Both the position numbers and the translations under genes were made by a program. 59,462 bases of DNA from a virus. Where the stretch lies: the IMG/VR virus record IMGVR_UViG_3300042197_001662, positions 1-59,462 of that record, one strand, 5' to 3'. Each line of letters begins with the position of its first letter. Position 1 is the stretch's first letter. Below are positions 13,513 to 20,722 of this stretch, piece after piece. Below the pieces are notes generated by a model. It did not search any database. It saw nothing but the letters and a program-made list of their open reading frames with translations, and had not been told where the DNA came from.

Positions 13513-14199
13513 TTAACCGAGAACAGTGAAGAGGTCTGAACCAAAATCAATAATTTCGTCGACACTTTCTGTAATCAAATCAAAGTCTAAAGATTCTTCT
13601 ATATCTTCTGCCACAAATCTCCAGTCCGTTAAGAACGATTCAATCGTGATGGAGTAAGTAGTTTCTAGGTAACGGATATCATTTGTAATTAAGATGATGT
13701 ACGTACCTGGAGCCAGCACTTCTGATGGATAGTCGTCCCCATTGACGCTTTCATCATCGTCATAATTGATTCCGGTTTCCTTATAAACGTAACCATTGTT
13801 GTTAATGGGTAGCTCCCTGCGGTACGTACCATTCTCAACAACATAAAAAGAAAGCAGAGTGTTCCTATTAGTGTTAGATGTTAATGCAAATTGGCTGTAA
13901 TTTTGTGTAAATTGGATGGCACGGGGCTTTAATAATTTGAGTTTATAAAACGTCGATTGTTTGCGGCTTAAGCCACCGTGCGCATTATTTAACGTCAGTG
14001 TTCTAAATACAGACGTAAAATCGCCTAAATCAATCGGCGTGTTAATTGAATCCCCTGCCTGCGCTGGCAGAGGATCACTTCCAAAATAACTTGTGGGACC
14101 GTATGCAGTAGGACCAGTTCCGCCAGTGGGGTAGGACTCTACTGTTCCTAAATTGACGTAACCTAAATTAGTCGGCAGTGTCGTTAAAAACCTGGCCAT
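13513..14199 (-). CDS. Beta-rich protein with pre-peptidase C-terminal-like domain
   Basis: 228 aa. The N-terminal 60 residues are Gly/Pro/Thr-rich. Residues about 50-195 (INTPIDLGDFTSVFRTLTL; FYKLKLLKPRAIQFT; LAPGTYIILITN) resemble the PPC beta-sandwich often found on secreted or surface proteins. The end is acidic and helical. The start overlaps the upstream gene by 32 bases. It may be a virion surface protein. Confidence 0.5.
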   Translation of the reverse strand: MARFLTTLPTNLGYVNLGTVESYPTGGTGPTAYGPTSYFGSDPLPAQAGDSINTPIDLGDFTSVFRTLTLNNAHGGLSRKQSTFYKLKLLKPRAIQFTQNYSQFALTSNTNRNTLLSFYVVENGTYRRELPINNNGYVYKETGINYDDDESVNGDDYPSEVLAPGTYIILITNDIRYLETTYSITIESFLTDWRFVAEDIEESLDFDLITESVDEIIDFGSDLFTVLG

Positions 14200-14497
14200 C
14201 GCACATATTTAAACCAGTGTACAAGCCGTTTGTACGACCACTGGCTTGATACTTTTCTTCCATTATTGTAGCGCGCTCCGGATACATGCCTTCCATCTCC
14301 AGTGTTTCAATCAACTCATAGCTGAGAGATTTCTCCAAACACCGCAGCTCAAGCAAAGCTTCCTCCTTGGTGGGGAAATAAGAAGTCTGCTTTACAGTAC
14401 CGCCGACATAAACGGAACCTGCATACTTAGGGTTCTTTAGGTGGTAGCAGCTAGGTAGAACCTGGCTGGTCTTTTGGGTCGGCTTTGAAGTATCCAT
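14168..14497 (-). CDS. Hypothetical protein, AP2-like repeat possible
   Basis: 109 aa. The segment YAGSVYVGGTVKQTSYFPTK followed by EEALLELRCLEKSL has the strand-strand-strand-helix look of an AP2-type DNA-binding repeat, but the match is loose. It overlaps the HNH gene upstream by 47 bases and the PPC-like gene downstream by 32 bases. An accessory DNA-binding protein is a guess. Confidence 0.45.
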   Translation of the reverse strand: MDTSKPTQKTSQVLPSCYHLKNPKYAGSVYVGGTVKQTSYFPTKEEALLELRCLEKSLSYELIETLEMEGMYPERATIMEEKYQASGRTNGLYTGLNMCDGQVFNDTAD

Positions 14498-15038
14498 AAT
14501 TCAGCTGAACTTTTTCAATTTTAGTTGGCTCAGGTATTGATATTAGCTGGCTTAAACGCAGGTGGAGTGGGTTGCAGCACAGAATGTCGCAGCCCGGTTT
14601 GTGCAGAATTTTGTGCTTACCGGTGTAACCACGGGCAGTCCAGAACGCCACCCGAGCTGCAGACTGCATCGTCCCTTTGTGGAAGGGGCTTGGCATGTAG
14701 GCGGCTGTTTCTGTGTTGCCCTTCCGCGTGGCACCGGTCCAATGCCAGCACTCATCTGTGCCTTTGATGTCCACCTTGAGCCAGAAGTTACGGACTGTCC
14801 AATAGGTGTTGAAATCAAAGTTGCAGACATCGATGGTGCACCTGCCCTTCTTGATTTCCTCCATGCAGTCCAGGCAGTCTCCCATGAGTCCAAAGTTGCC
14901 TTTATGTACCATGTTGCCCTTGTGGTGCCAGGGGCAGCAGAGATCCTTGTGTTGATCCATTCTTTCTTGAACCTTCTTGGTAAGGGCCGGAGCTGAGGTA
15001 AGGATTTCTTGAATCCTTTGTTCCAGATCAACCGTCAT
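14451..15038 (-). CDS. HNH endonuclease (HNH_3-like)
   Basis: 195 aa from the ATG at 15038, chosen because it sits just inside the previous stop; upstream in-frame codons belong to the neighbour. A Cys-rich N-terminal part (CCPWHHKGN, then GDCLDCM) probably binds zinc. The endonuclease core has ECWHWTGA, then AARVAFWTARGY, and HKPGCDILCCNPLHLRL, the HNH_3 pattern with NP-x-HL. It is overlapped at both ends and sits directly after another HNH gene, suggesting serial invasion or duplication. Confidence 0.75.
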   Translation of the reverse strand: MTVDLEQRIQEILTSAPALTKKVQERMDQHKDLCCPWHHKGNMVHKGNFGLMGDCLDCMEEIKKGRCTIDVCNFDFNTYWTVRNFWLKVDIKGTDECWHWTGATRKGNTETAAYMPSPFHKGTMQSAARVAFWTARGYTGKHKILHKPGCDILCCNPLHLRLSQLISIPEPTKIEKVQLNYGYFKADPKDQPGST

Positions 15039-15531
15039 AGGACTGACCCCGGCAGATGCGACCGACGACGTGTGTAGGCAGTCTATAGAGGCTTGCCAAC
15101 TTGGCATACGTCCAGCGCCTAGGGTCTTCCTCCCGCTTCGATTTAATCTCATTAATAATTTTGAGACTTAATTTGAGACCAGATCTGCGTTGATGTTCCA
15201 ACCGCACGTCAGCCCTGGTGCCATAGAAGTAGTGGTTGGGGTTAACGCAGTGCGGTGACTTGCAGATGTGACGCCTCACGATGACCGGCTTGAGGTCGTC
15301 ATAAAACTGATCCACCAGTGCCAAACTTAAGACTCGTGCGTCTCGACCTTTGAATTGAGGCCTGCTGGGGTGGGTCACGGTAAAGCTTTCCAGTACGGAG
15401 TAGTCCGCTGCTTTGACGCACCAGCAGGATTCTTTACCGACAACTTCTTGAAATACGTTCAAAGCAGTTGCAAAAGCGATCAAATCTTCTGTAGATAGAT
15501 ATTCATCCCGGAAGATTGTGACGTAATCCAT
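15028..15531 (-). CDS. HNH_3-like endonuclease with C-terminal helix-turn-helix
   Basis: 167 aa. The core VIVRRHICKSPHCVNPNHYF carries the H-x-C...C-x-N-P-x-H signature of HNH_3 enzymes; the N-terminal Trp/Cys segment ESCWCVKA matches the zinc side. Residues about 120-165 (LKIINEIKSKREEDPRRWT then YAKLASLYRLPTHVVGRICR) form a helix-turn-helix used for target recognition. The stop overlaps the start of the next HNH gene. Confidence 0.75.
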   Translation of the reverse strand: MDYVTIFRDEYLSTEDLIAFATALNVFQEVVGKESCWCVKAADYSVLESFTVTHPSRPQFKGRDARVLSLALVDQFYDDLKPVIVRRHICKSPHCVNPNHYFYGTRADVRLEHQRRSGLKLSLKIINEIKSKREEDPRRWTYAKLASLYRLPTHVVGRICRGQSYDG

Positions 15532-15592
15532 GATAAATCTTGCAGGGGAAGCCCAGGATAGGCCAAGAACCCAGTCGTGTCAAGGGTGAATT

Positions 15593-15761
15593 GGGACTGC
15601 CAAAAACGACAAAAAAAGCCCATATTTCATTCTATAGAGATTATTTGTTGTCCTTAGGTGTACGTTCCTAATTGTACTGATACATAGAACGGACACCTTG
15701 GGACCACAGTTACTTTCCCTTAAATAAAAAGTCCCTTTATTTTGGAAATTTTGGCAGTCCC
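15593..15761. repeat. Nested inverted repeats in a 290-bp gap
   Basis: The space 15532-15821 has no convincing gene. Outer arms GGGACTGCCAAAA (15593-15605) and TTTTGGCAGTCCC (15749-15761) are a perfect 13-bp inverted repeat. Inside, TGTCCTTAGGTGTACGTTC (15649-15667) pairs imperfectly with GAACGGACACCTTGGGACCA (15687-15706). A promoter-like CTATAGAGATT lies at 15632-15642 and recurs at 12823-12833. The layout could be a MITE-like element, a structured leader or a regulatory site. Confidence 0.55.
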
Positions 15762-15821
15762 TACACAACACTACCAAAACCCTTGTGGCACAACGCCTCT
15801 CAAATCAAGTCCAGCTGAGAC

Positions 15822-16028
15822 TCAGTCACCCCTGCAGGCATCAGAAACTGTTTTGAAGTATTCCTCATAAGTTTCGGCACATGTTTGGGCGCAGTGCCAT
15901 GGCTCCGTGTACCTACATAGCGATCCGGAGCTATTACAAACTCGATAAACCTGATTACCGTGACTATCAAAACCAAATTCAATCGTGGTCCCGTTCGGGT
16001 AAGTGGTAATGATGTCCATCAAATTCAT
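15822..16028 (-). CDS. Small Cys-containing hypothetical protein
   Basis: 68 aa. Pattern G-x-x-V-Y-R-V-C-x5-L-C-R-Y-T, then W-H-C-A-x-T-C. The plus-strand protein at 20140-20325 has the same plan (G-E-L-Y-Y-R-A-C-x4-C-R-Y-A), so the two are probably paralogues. The paired Cys residues may bind metal or form a disulphide. It diverges from the gene at 16070; the space between holds the promoter candidate at 16035. Confidence 0.55.
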   Translation of the reverse strand: MNLMDIITTYPNGTTIEFGFDSHGNQVYRVCNSSGSLCRYTEPWHCAQTCAETYEEYFKTVSDACRGD

Positions 16029-16034
16029 TGGTCA

Positions 16035-16044
16035 GTGTTACTAT
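16035..16044 (+). promoter_or_regulatory. Extended -10 promoter candidate
   Basis: GTGTTACTAT, identical to the site at 4844. It lies 25 bases before the GTG chosen as start of the next gene and just upstream of the divergent minus-strand ATG at 16028. A weak AAAGGA ribosome-site-like run follows. Confidence 0.4.
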
Positions 16045-16069
16045 TGTAAGAAAGGATTGTTGTAAACAA

Positions 16070-16978
16070 GTGGCTGGTTTTAATCCTCACGGCGGGAAGC
16101 GTGGACCCAAAGGTTTCGATATCCCAGCTGCTGTTGGCGGTTTCTTTGCTGACCGTGGCCTTAGGTTTGGCATTCCTGCTGGACGCTCAGCCCAAGCAGG
16201 CCAGCTGACCCAGTACAATCCCCCTGGATTTGATCCCAATAAACCAGTTACTGGAGCGGATCTGCTTCAGAGTGTTCGTGCCGTTGTTGGTGCTGACATC
16301 GGTGGTGATGGACGCAGCGACGAAGCCCGTGCTTTGGCGTCTCAATATGCGCCCAAACCGTTCCCAATGACACAAGAGGGTCAGTTTGATCGTTACTTCA
16401 AGACCCCCGAGATGGATTACGTTTTTGGCGCCCAGACTGGTAAGGGTCCAAAGACAGCAGCTGAGATGGTGACTTTAGGCACTCAGCGTCAAGCTCCGAC
16501 CACGGCTCCTTTATCTGATTACTACCGCTCCCAGAGTGCATTGGGCCGCGTCAATCAGGAAGAAATCCAGAAGATGTATGCAGATCGTCCTGACCTGCAG
16601 AAGTGGGCAGCTGCTAATCCGATGCTGGCCCAACGGGAGTACATCAAGCGTCAAGGTGGTCGCCCCCTGGCGCCGGACCAAGAAACTGTGATGGGTGATC
16701 TGGGAAGTCGAGCCCAAAGTGAGACAGGTTATACACCTGAAGCCTTTGGTATGCCTGCCAACCCTGTGCCCCCGACTCAGCAACCTGGTCCTGGTGGCAT
16801 GGATCAAGGTTCACGCGTTAGCTACTTCCGTGGTAGCGAGAACATCGCACCTCTTCAGGCGATGAAGACGACCGGAGAGGGGATGCCTGCATTCTCAACA
16901 ACCAGTGGATCCCTGAGTGATGCCGCCGATGCATTTGTTAAGGCAATGAAAACCAAGTCTGGAGCTTTCGGGTCATGA
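16070..16978 (+). CDS. Hypothetical Gly/Pro/Gln-rich protein, possible virion component
   Basis: 302 aa from the GTG at 16070, preferred because it follows the -10 site and an AAAGGA run; a TTG at 16028 would give 316 aa but would sit in the promoter. The sequence has no membrane segment and is low in hydrophobics, with repeated Q/P/G spacers (GPGGMDQGSR, NPVPPTQQPG). It resembles disordered internal or scaffold-type virion proteins. The stop overlaps the next ATGATG. No family recognised. Confidence 0.55.
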   Translation: MAGFNPHGGKRGPKGFDIPAAVGGFFADRGLRFGIPAGRSAQAGQLTQYNPPGFDPNKPVTGADLLQSVRAVVGADIGGDGRSDEARALASQYAPKPFPMTQEGQFDRYFKTPEMDYVFGAQTGKGPKTAAEMVTLGTQRQAPTTAPLSDYYRSQSALGRVNQEEIQKMYADRPDLQKWAAANPMLAQREYIKRQGGRPLAPDQETVMGDLGSRAQSETGYTPEAFGMPANPVPPTQQPGPGGMDQGSRVSYFRGSENIAPLQAMKTTGEGMPAFSTTSGSLSDAADAFVKAMKTKSGAFGS

Positions 16979-17313
16979 TGATTGACAACGATTTCCCAGT
17001 CGCTTACGAAACACCAAATCCAGCAGGTCCACGGGATGTGTACAAGCGTCCTGATGAAAGCAAAGAGAAGTATGGACCACCGCCTGAAGGTTTTCAGCGT
17101 CCTGTCCCCAGCAAGAAAGCAAAAGAATTTCTCCAGAATTATTTTGCCCAGAGGATTCCAGTGGGTGAGGATCCCATCTTCCCCATGGACCAAGAAGAGT
17201 TTAGCGATTATGTTCGTGGGCGCCTGGAGCAGCGAAAAGGGATCAATAATCCCTTACCAGAGGAAATTCGGCGTAGAATTCCAGGTATTAGAGCCCGGCT
17301 TGGCTTGGTGTAA
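16975..17313 (+). CDS. Hypothetical protein
   Basis: 112 aa, starting at ATGATG over the previous stop. Polar, Pro-rich N-terminus (PNPAGPRDVYKRPDESKEKY), helical middle (KAKEFLQNYFAQRIP) and an Arg-rich end. Part of a four-gene plus-strand unit that ends with the S74 fibre gene. Function unknown. Confidence 0.55.
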   Translation: MMIDNDFPVAYETPNPAGPRDVYKRPDESKEKYGPPPEGFQRPVPSKKAKEFLQNYFAQRIPVGEDPIFPMDQEEFSDYVRGRLEQRKGINNPLPEEIRRRIPGIRARLGLV

Positions 17314-17315
17314 CA

Positions 17316-17501
17316 ATGCCTACACAGTTGATCCGCAAACATCTTGAGGAGTTTGCACGTTGGCTGCGTAATCAACAAGACTATTGTGATTGGTCTGTAG
17401 GCATGGAGCCGATTCCACACGATAAAACCTGGATAAAGAAAGGATGTAAGAAGAATTGCGAGTCGTGTGAATGTAAAATTGTAAATAAGACAGACAATTA
17501 G
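17316..17501 (+). CDS. Small protein with EPIP motif and Cys cluster
   Basis: 61 aa. Contains YCDWSVGMEPIPHDKTWIKK, closely matching DDWEYGTEPIPGDTHWVK in the minus-strand protein at 28543. A Cys cluster (C-x3-C-x2-C-x-C) ends the protein and may bind zinc. It sits directly upstream of a fibre gene. Function unknown. Confidence 0.55.
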   Translation: MPTQLIRKHLEEFARWLRNQQDYCDWSVGMEPIPHDKTWIKKGCKKNCESCECKIVNKTDN

Positions 17502-17507
17502 TAGATC

Positions 17508-18518
17508 GTGGCTCAGACCAAAGCGCAATTAATTGACGGCAAGGGTGCGGTTGATTTAGGTGCCTTCAGTATTAGTGGTAGTGCTCCAGATAATTCTGTA
17601 AATCTTGACTCCAGCGGCAGGCTCTTAGTTGGTACGTCTACGAGTATTGCCGGCACAGGAGGCACCGCCGGACAGATTCAGCTACATGGAGCTTCAGGTA
17701 GCGGCGCGACACAATCCGTCAACAACTGGTCAAGTTCAGGAAGTGACCCAGCAAGGATTCTCCTTGGGAAGAGCTTAGGTGGCAGCGTTGGGACTCGTGG
17801 TGTTGTTACTTCTGGAAGTCATTTAGGTCTTATTCGCTTTGCCGGTGACGATGGCACTAATTTTATTGATGCCGCCACAATCTCAGCTTTTGTAGACGGC
17901 ACCCCTGGCGCTAACGACATGCCAGGCCGCCTAGTGTTCTCGGTGACGAGGGATGGCCAGGCATCGCCAACTGAGGCGCTCAGGATTACAAATGGTGGAG
18001 CAATTTCTTGTGGGCCGCAAGTTAGCGGTGCAGATCTTGTTGGAACAGAAGCCTGCGGTTTTGCTGCAGATGGTACTTTTGCACCCGTTTACAAAATAAA
18101 ATCTGCCTTAACTTCTAGCAAGTACGCCGCACTCTTTTTTAATGGGAATGGCCAAGTCGGCAACATTCTGATGAGCGGTTCAAGTACCGCTTACAATACC
18201 TCTTCCGACTACCGCCTCAAAGAAAACATCATTGCAGTCACTGACGGCATCACCCGCCTGCAGCAACTAAAACCAAGCCGGTTCAACTTCATCGCGGATC
18301 CCGACAAGACGGTTGACGGCTTTATTGCTCACGAAGTCCAGACCGTTGTTCCTGAAGCAATTCACGGAACCAAAGATGAAGTGGATGACGACGGCAATCC
18401 CGTCTACCAAGGCATTGACCAATCCAAGTTGGTGCCCCTGCTGACGGCTGCGCTGCAGGAAGCCATTGGTGAGATCGAAGCACTGAAGGCTCGTGTTGCT
18501 GCGCTTGAAGCGTCGTAG
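17508..18518 (+). CDS. Tail fibre with C-terminal S74 intramolecular chaperone
   Basis: 336 aa from a GTG. Residues 1-230 are Gly/Ser/Thr-rich fibre sequence with the repeat-like LDSSGRLLVGTSTS. Residues 233-336 are a peptidase S74 (endosialidase chaperone) domain: S233-D-Y-R-L-K238-E-N, HEVQTVVPEA, IDQSKLVPLL and a terminal coiled coil. Such domains trimerise the fibre and then cut themselves off at the Ser of the Ser-Lys dyad. A 127-bp stretch is nucleotide-identical to the cut-off fibre gene at the right edge. Confidence 0.85.
   Translation: MAQTKAQLIDGKGAVDLGAFSISGSAPDNSVNLDSSGRLLVGTSTSIAGTGGTAGQIQLHGASGSGATQSVNNWSSSGSDPARILLGKSLGGSVGTRGVVTSGSHLGLIRFAGDDGTNFIDAATISAFVDGTPGANDMPGRLVFSVTRDGQASPTEALRITNGGAISCGPQVSGADLVGTEACGFAADGTFAPVYKIKSALTSSKYAALFFNGNGQVGNILMSGSSTAYNTSSDYRLKENIIAVTDGITRLQQLKPSRFNFIADPDKTVDGFIAHEVQTVVPEAIHGTKDEVDDDGNPVYQGIDQSKLVPLLTAALQEAIGEIEALKARVAALEAS
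17936..18062 (+). repeat. Internal copy of 127-bp exact repeat
   Basis: Identical base for base to 59336-59462, the last 127 bases of the window. It encodes the region just before the S74 domain. The sequences differ immediately upstream. Its length equals a common maximum assembly k-mer, pointing to a graph-overlap artefact over a real repeat. Confidence 0.95.
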
Positions 18519-18564
18519 TCCCCTTCACTACCCGCCCTGCAGCTTTTCCCCCAACCACCACCCC

Positions 18565-18744
18565 ATGACTGACACCTTCATCATCAGCGCCGAAGACAAC
18601 GACGAAGACGTGACCGATCTGGTCAAGCACGTTGCCGAACAGGTCAATGGCGTGACTGTTGAAACCAAACCGGGCGGCTCCATCAAGATGACGGGTGGCG
18701 CCAGCATCACGATGAGCGCAGACGGCGGCATCAAGATTGGCTGA
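18565..18744 (+). CDS. Small hypothetical protein with beta-repeat end
   Basis: 59 aa from ATG 18565. The acidic N-terminus (ISAEDNDEDVTDLVKHVAEQ) is followed by a Gly-rich beta segment (KPGGSIKMTGGASITMSADG) similar in style to spike-tip beta-helix ends. It directly follows the S74 fibre gene and may be a fibre accessory protein. Confidence 0.5.
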   Translation: MTDTFIISAEDNDEDVTDLVKHVAEQVNGVTVETKPGGSIKMTGGASITMSADGGIKIG

Positions 18745-18781
18745 GCTTTTTAGTCTTTGACCCTAACGAACTTCTAATTTG

Positions 18782-18795
18782 CTCCTAATTAGGAG
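18782..18795. promoter_or_regulatory. 14-bp palindrome overlapping ribosome site
   Basis: CTCCTAATTAGGAG is a perfect palindrome. Its right arm AGGAG is also the ribosome-binding site, 6 bases before the GTG of the DUF433 gene. Compare TTGGTAATTACCAA at 8681: the same length, TAATTA core and position at a start codon. DUF433 or another small DNA-binding protein could bind it, which would give autoregulation. Confidence 0.5.
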
Positions 18796-18801
18796 TTGCC
18801 T

Positions 18802-18984
18802 GTGATTTCAACCGATCCTGCAATCTGTTCAGGTCAACCTGTTTTTACTGGCACCCGCGTGCTGGTTTCCTGTGTTGTTGAACGATTGAGAGCTGGGCAT
18901 CCTTTGCCCGAATTGCAGGCGGATTACCCAACGCTTAGTGCTGAGGCGCTTGCCACTGCAATTAAACTTGCCGTACAGCCTTAA
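18802..18984 (+). CDS. DUF433 family (VapB-like antitoxin/DNA-binding) protein
   Basis: 60 aa from GTG 18802 (AGGAG spaced 6 bases); a TTG at 18796 is too close to the ribosome site. It has the DUF433 signature ISTDPAICSGQPVFTGTRV, then a helix, and LPELQADYPTLSAEALATAI. DUF433 proteins are helix-turn-helix antitoxin-like proteins usually paired with a PIN-domain toxin. No toxin gene follows; the next gene is an unrelated phage protein. A stand-alone antitoxin or repressor role is inference. Confidence 0.75.
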   Translation: MISTDPAICSGQPVFTGTRVLVSCVVERLRAGHPLPELQADYPTLSAEALATAIKLAVQP

Positions 18985-18989
18985 TCCTC

Positions 18990-19331
18990 ATGGCAAAAGC
19001 CGCTGAACAAGTCCCAGGCGTTGATTTTCCCTTCACCAACTGGGACATCGCCAACATGGAGCGCACCATCGCTGATGGCGTGGTCTATACCGTCCACTAC
19101 ACCGTGACGCGGTTTGAGGATGGCGAACAGGCTGGCGCCTACGGGTCAATTGGTCTGGAACCGCCAGAAGCCGATCAACTCATCCCGTATGCCGACCTCG
19201 ATAAGGCGACCGTGGTGGGCTGGGTGAAAGCTAATTTTGGCGATGAAAAGGTGGCCGAGATCGAAGCTGCCCTGTCCACCGCCATCCAAGAAAAACTGCA
19301 CCCCACTAAAACCAACGGGGTGCCCTGGTAA
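18990..19331 (+). CDS. Conserved phage hypothetical protein (DUF7936-like)
   Basis: 113 aa. The middle DGVVYTVHYTVTRFEDGEQA is the hallmark of a family widespread in cyanophages (annotated DUF7936), followed by a conserved acidic helix. The stop overlaps the next ATG. Function unknown. Confidence 0.6.
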   Translation: MAKAAEQVPGVDFPFTNWDIANMERTIADGVVYTVHYTVTRFEDGEQAGAYGSIGLEPPEADQLIPYADLDKATVVGWVKANFGDEKVAEIEAALSTAIQEKLHPTKTNGVPW

Positions 19332-19468
19332 TGGCGGTCAAATCCAAAGTAGGAACCGCTCGCGTCCAACACGTCCCAGGTAAGCCGAAACGCACTCGTC
19401 AAGGACAGGGGCAACATTCCCTGCCTAATCACGGGCGCAAAAAGATGCGCGGCCAAGGTAAGGGCTGA
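19331..19468 (+). CDS. Small basic Gly/Lys/Arg-rich protein
   Basis: 45 aa, starting in TAATG overlap and ending in TGATG overlap with the next gene. Very basic: KSKVGTARVQHVPGKPKRTR, then NHGRKKMRGQGKG. Similar short basic proteins are common in cyanophages. Nucleic-acid binding is likely from composition. Confidence 0.65.
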   Translation: MAVKSKVGTARVQHVPGKPKRTRQGQGQHSLPNHGRKKMRGQGKG

Positions 19469-19725
19469 TGCCCAGCTGGCTCTGGCGCTCCATCGTCGCC
19501 ACGTCCCTGGCGATAACGGTGGTCGCCACAACCCAGTGGGCATCCTGCCGTTTCTACATCCTGCCCAAAGTTGTGTGGCCCTGGTATGCCAAGTGGGTCG
19601 GCACACCCCAAGGCGGAATGATCGACCCAACACCCATGGGCTGCAACGACACAGATTCGCGTACCATCACAGTCTTGATGGGAGTTCTTACAACTTTGAT
19701 TAGCCTTAGTAGGAAAGCAGAATGA
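19468..19725 (+). CDS. Small membrane protein
   Basis: 85 aa with an N-terminal membrane segment (WRSIVATSLAITVVATTQWA), a Trp/Pro-rich loop (VVWPWYAKWVG) and a second hydrophobic helix at the end (TITVLMGVLTTLISL). The start overlaps the previous stop. Its position in the chain of membrane proteins before the second endolysin makes a lysis role possible. Confidence 0.55.
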   Translation: MPSWLWRSIVATSLAITVVATTQWASCRFYILPKVVWPWYAKWVGTPQGGMIDPTPMGCNDTDSRTITVLMGVLTTLISLSRKAE

Positions 19726-19729
19726 AAAA

Positions 19730-19879
19730 GTGGACGATCGAATTAAAGAGAACTGGCGCAAGGTAAAAGATGCGCTTGAAACTGCCGGTAAAACCGATAG
19801 TTTCTTCTACCGTCGCGCCGCCGCAATCCTAAAAACTGGGCGCGACCCGGACGATCCTCCGGCACCGAATAAGATATAA
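19730..19879 (+). CDS. Small hypothetical protein
   Basis: 49 aa from a GTG following AGGAAAG. It has a charged helix (DDRIKENWRKVKDALETAG), an Arg/Ala helix (FFYRRAAAILKTG) and a Pro-rich end. It fits between two membrane-protein genes with short spacing. Confidence 0.5.
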   Translation: MDDRIKENWRKVKDALETAGKTDSFFYRRAAAILKTGRDPDDPPAPNKI

Positions 19880-19897
19880 AAAGATCCGTTGGGACCC

Positions 19898-20140
19898 GTG
19901 GCTGAAACCCCGTCAGGCAACAGTTTTTGGCGGGGCGTCAAGCAAGAAGCCACAGCCGGCCTCCTGGTACTTCTTGCCGGCGGCGCAATCACTGGCATCG
20001 GCTTCTTGGTTTACACAGTTCCAGCAAAACTCGACCACGTAATTCAAAACCAAGAAACCTTCAAAACTCGCGTTGGTGAGCTGGAAGACTCCGTTAAAGA
20101 TCACGATGTTCGTATCATCAAACTAGAAATGCGCCGCTGA
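19898..20140 (+). CDS. Small membrane protein with C-terminal coiled coil
   Basis: 80 aa from GTG 19898 (TTG 19889 is an alternative). A membrane segment at about residues 18-40 (GLLVLLAGGAITGIGFLVYT) is followed by a coiled coil (FKTRVGELEDSVKDHDVRII). The same two parts in other order occur in XhlA-type lysis proteins. The stop overlaps the next ATG. A lysis accessory role is inference. Confidence 0.55.
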   Translation: MAETPSGNSFWRGVKQEATAGLLVLLAGGAITGIGFLVYTVPAKLDHVIQNQETFKTRVGELEDSVKDHDVRIIKLEMRR

Positions 20141-20325
20141 TGCCCGTCATCCATTCCACTGACCATGGCAACGGCTTCACGCTGGATCAACTAGAGAACG
20201 AACGCGGCGAACTGTATTACCGCGCCTGCAAAGACAGCATCTGCCGCTACGCCGAAGACCAATACATCGCGGTGATGTATCTCGAAGGAATGGGCTGGGA
20301 CCCTAAGCAACAAGACCCCCAGTAA
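20140..20325 (+). CDS. Small Cys-containing protein, paralogue of 15822
   Basis: 61 aa with GELYYRACKDSICRYAED, matching the YRVC...CRY pattern of the minus-strand protein at 15822-16028. It ends in a 23-base convergent overlap with the HNH gene. Function unknown. Confidence 0.55.
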   Translation: MPVIHSTDHGNGFTLDQLENERGELYYRACKDSICRYAEDQYIAVMYLEGMGWDPKQQDPQ

Positions 20326-20623
20326 TCCAAAAAACAATTTGATCTTCCCGCTCGGGCGTCCAAAACGGCTGGCGCCTGTACCACTCCAGCCAATCCTCGG
20401 ACGACTTGCCAATATTGCAAGCGAAGCAGCACGCCACCAAATTCCACTGGTGCGTAAGCCCTCCTTTCATCTTCGGATGCACGTGATCCAGCGTGGGATT
20501 CCGGTGCAGATCATCTCCGCAATATGCACACCGGTTATCCCATTCGCTGAGGATTGATTGCCTAAACCTTAACTTTGCCTCTTTTTTGTTTAAGTATTCG
20601 CCATCCTCGATGCGATGGTCCAT
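20303..20623 (-). CDS. HNH endonuclease
   Basis: 106 aa with CAYCGDDL, LDHVHPKMKGG, WNLVACCFACN, the same zinc-HNH architecture as the protein at 5596. The shared N-terminal KxRFRQSI helps fix the start of both. It is minus-strand between plus-strand lysis genes, consistent with a mobile HNH gene. Confidence 0.8.
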   Translation of the reverse strand: MDHRIEDGEYLNKKEAKLRFRQSILSEWDNRCAYCGDDLHRNPTLDHVHPKMKGGLTHQWNLVACCFACNIGKSSEDWLEWYRRQPFWTPEREDQIVFWITGGLVA

Positions 20624-20704
20624 ACCGTGCAGTGGCTACTGGAACGGTAGCGGTAGAAACTATTACGTGCTCTAGACGTCTTCTCTACTACAGCTAAACT
20701 TTAG

Positions 20705-20722
20705 AAAAGCCTTCGCTTTTTT
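20705..20722 (+). terminator. Weak terminator-like hairpin
   Basis: AAAAGC-CTTC-GCTTTT followed by TT. The stem is short and AT-rich. It lies directly before the ATG at 20723, so it could end an upstream transcript or modulate translation of the small membrane protein. Confidence 0.35.

Noticed and set aside
15580-15777. 65-aa minus-strand ORF in the 15.6 kb gap
   Set aside because: It coincides with the nested inverted repeats and shows no family features; structure explains the region better.
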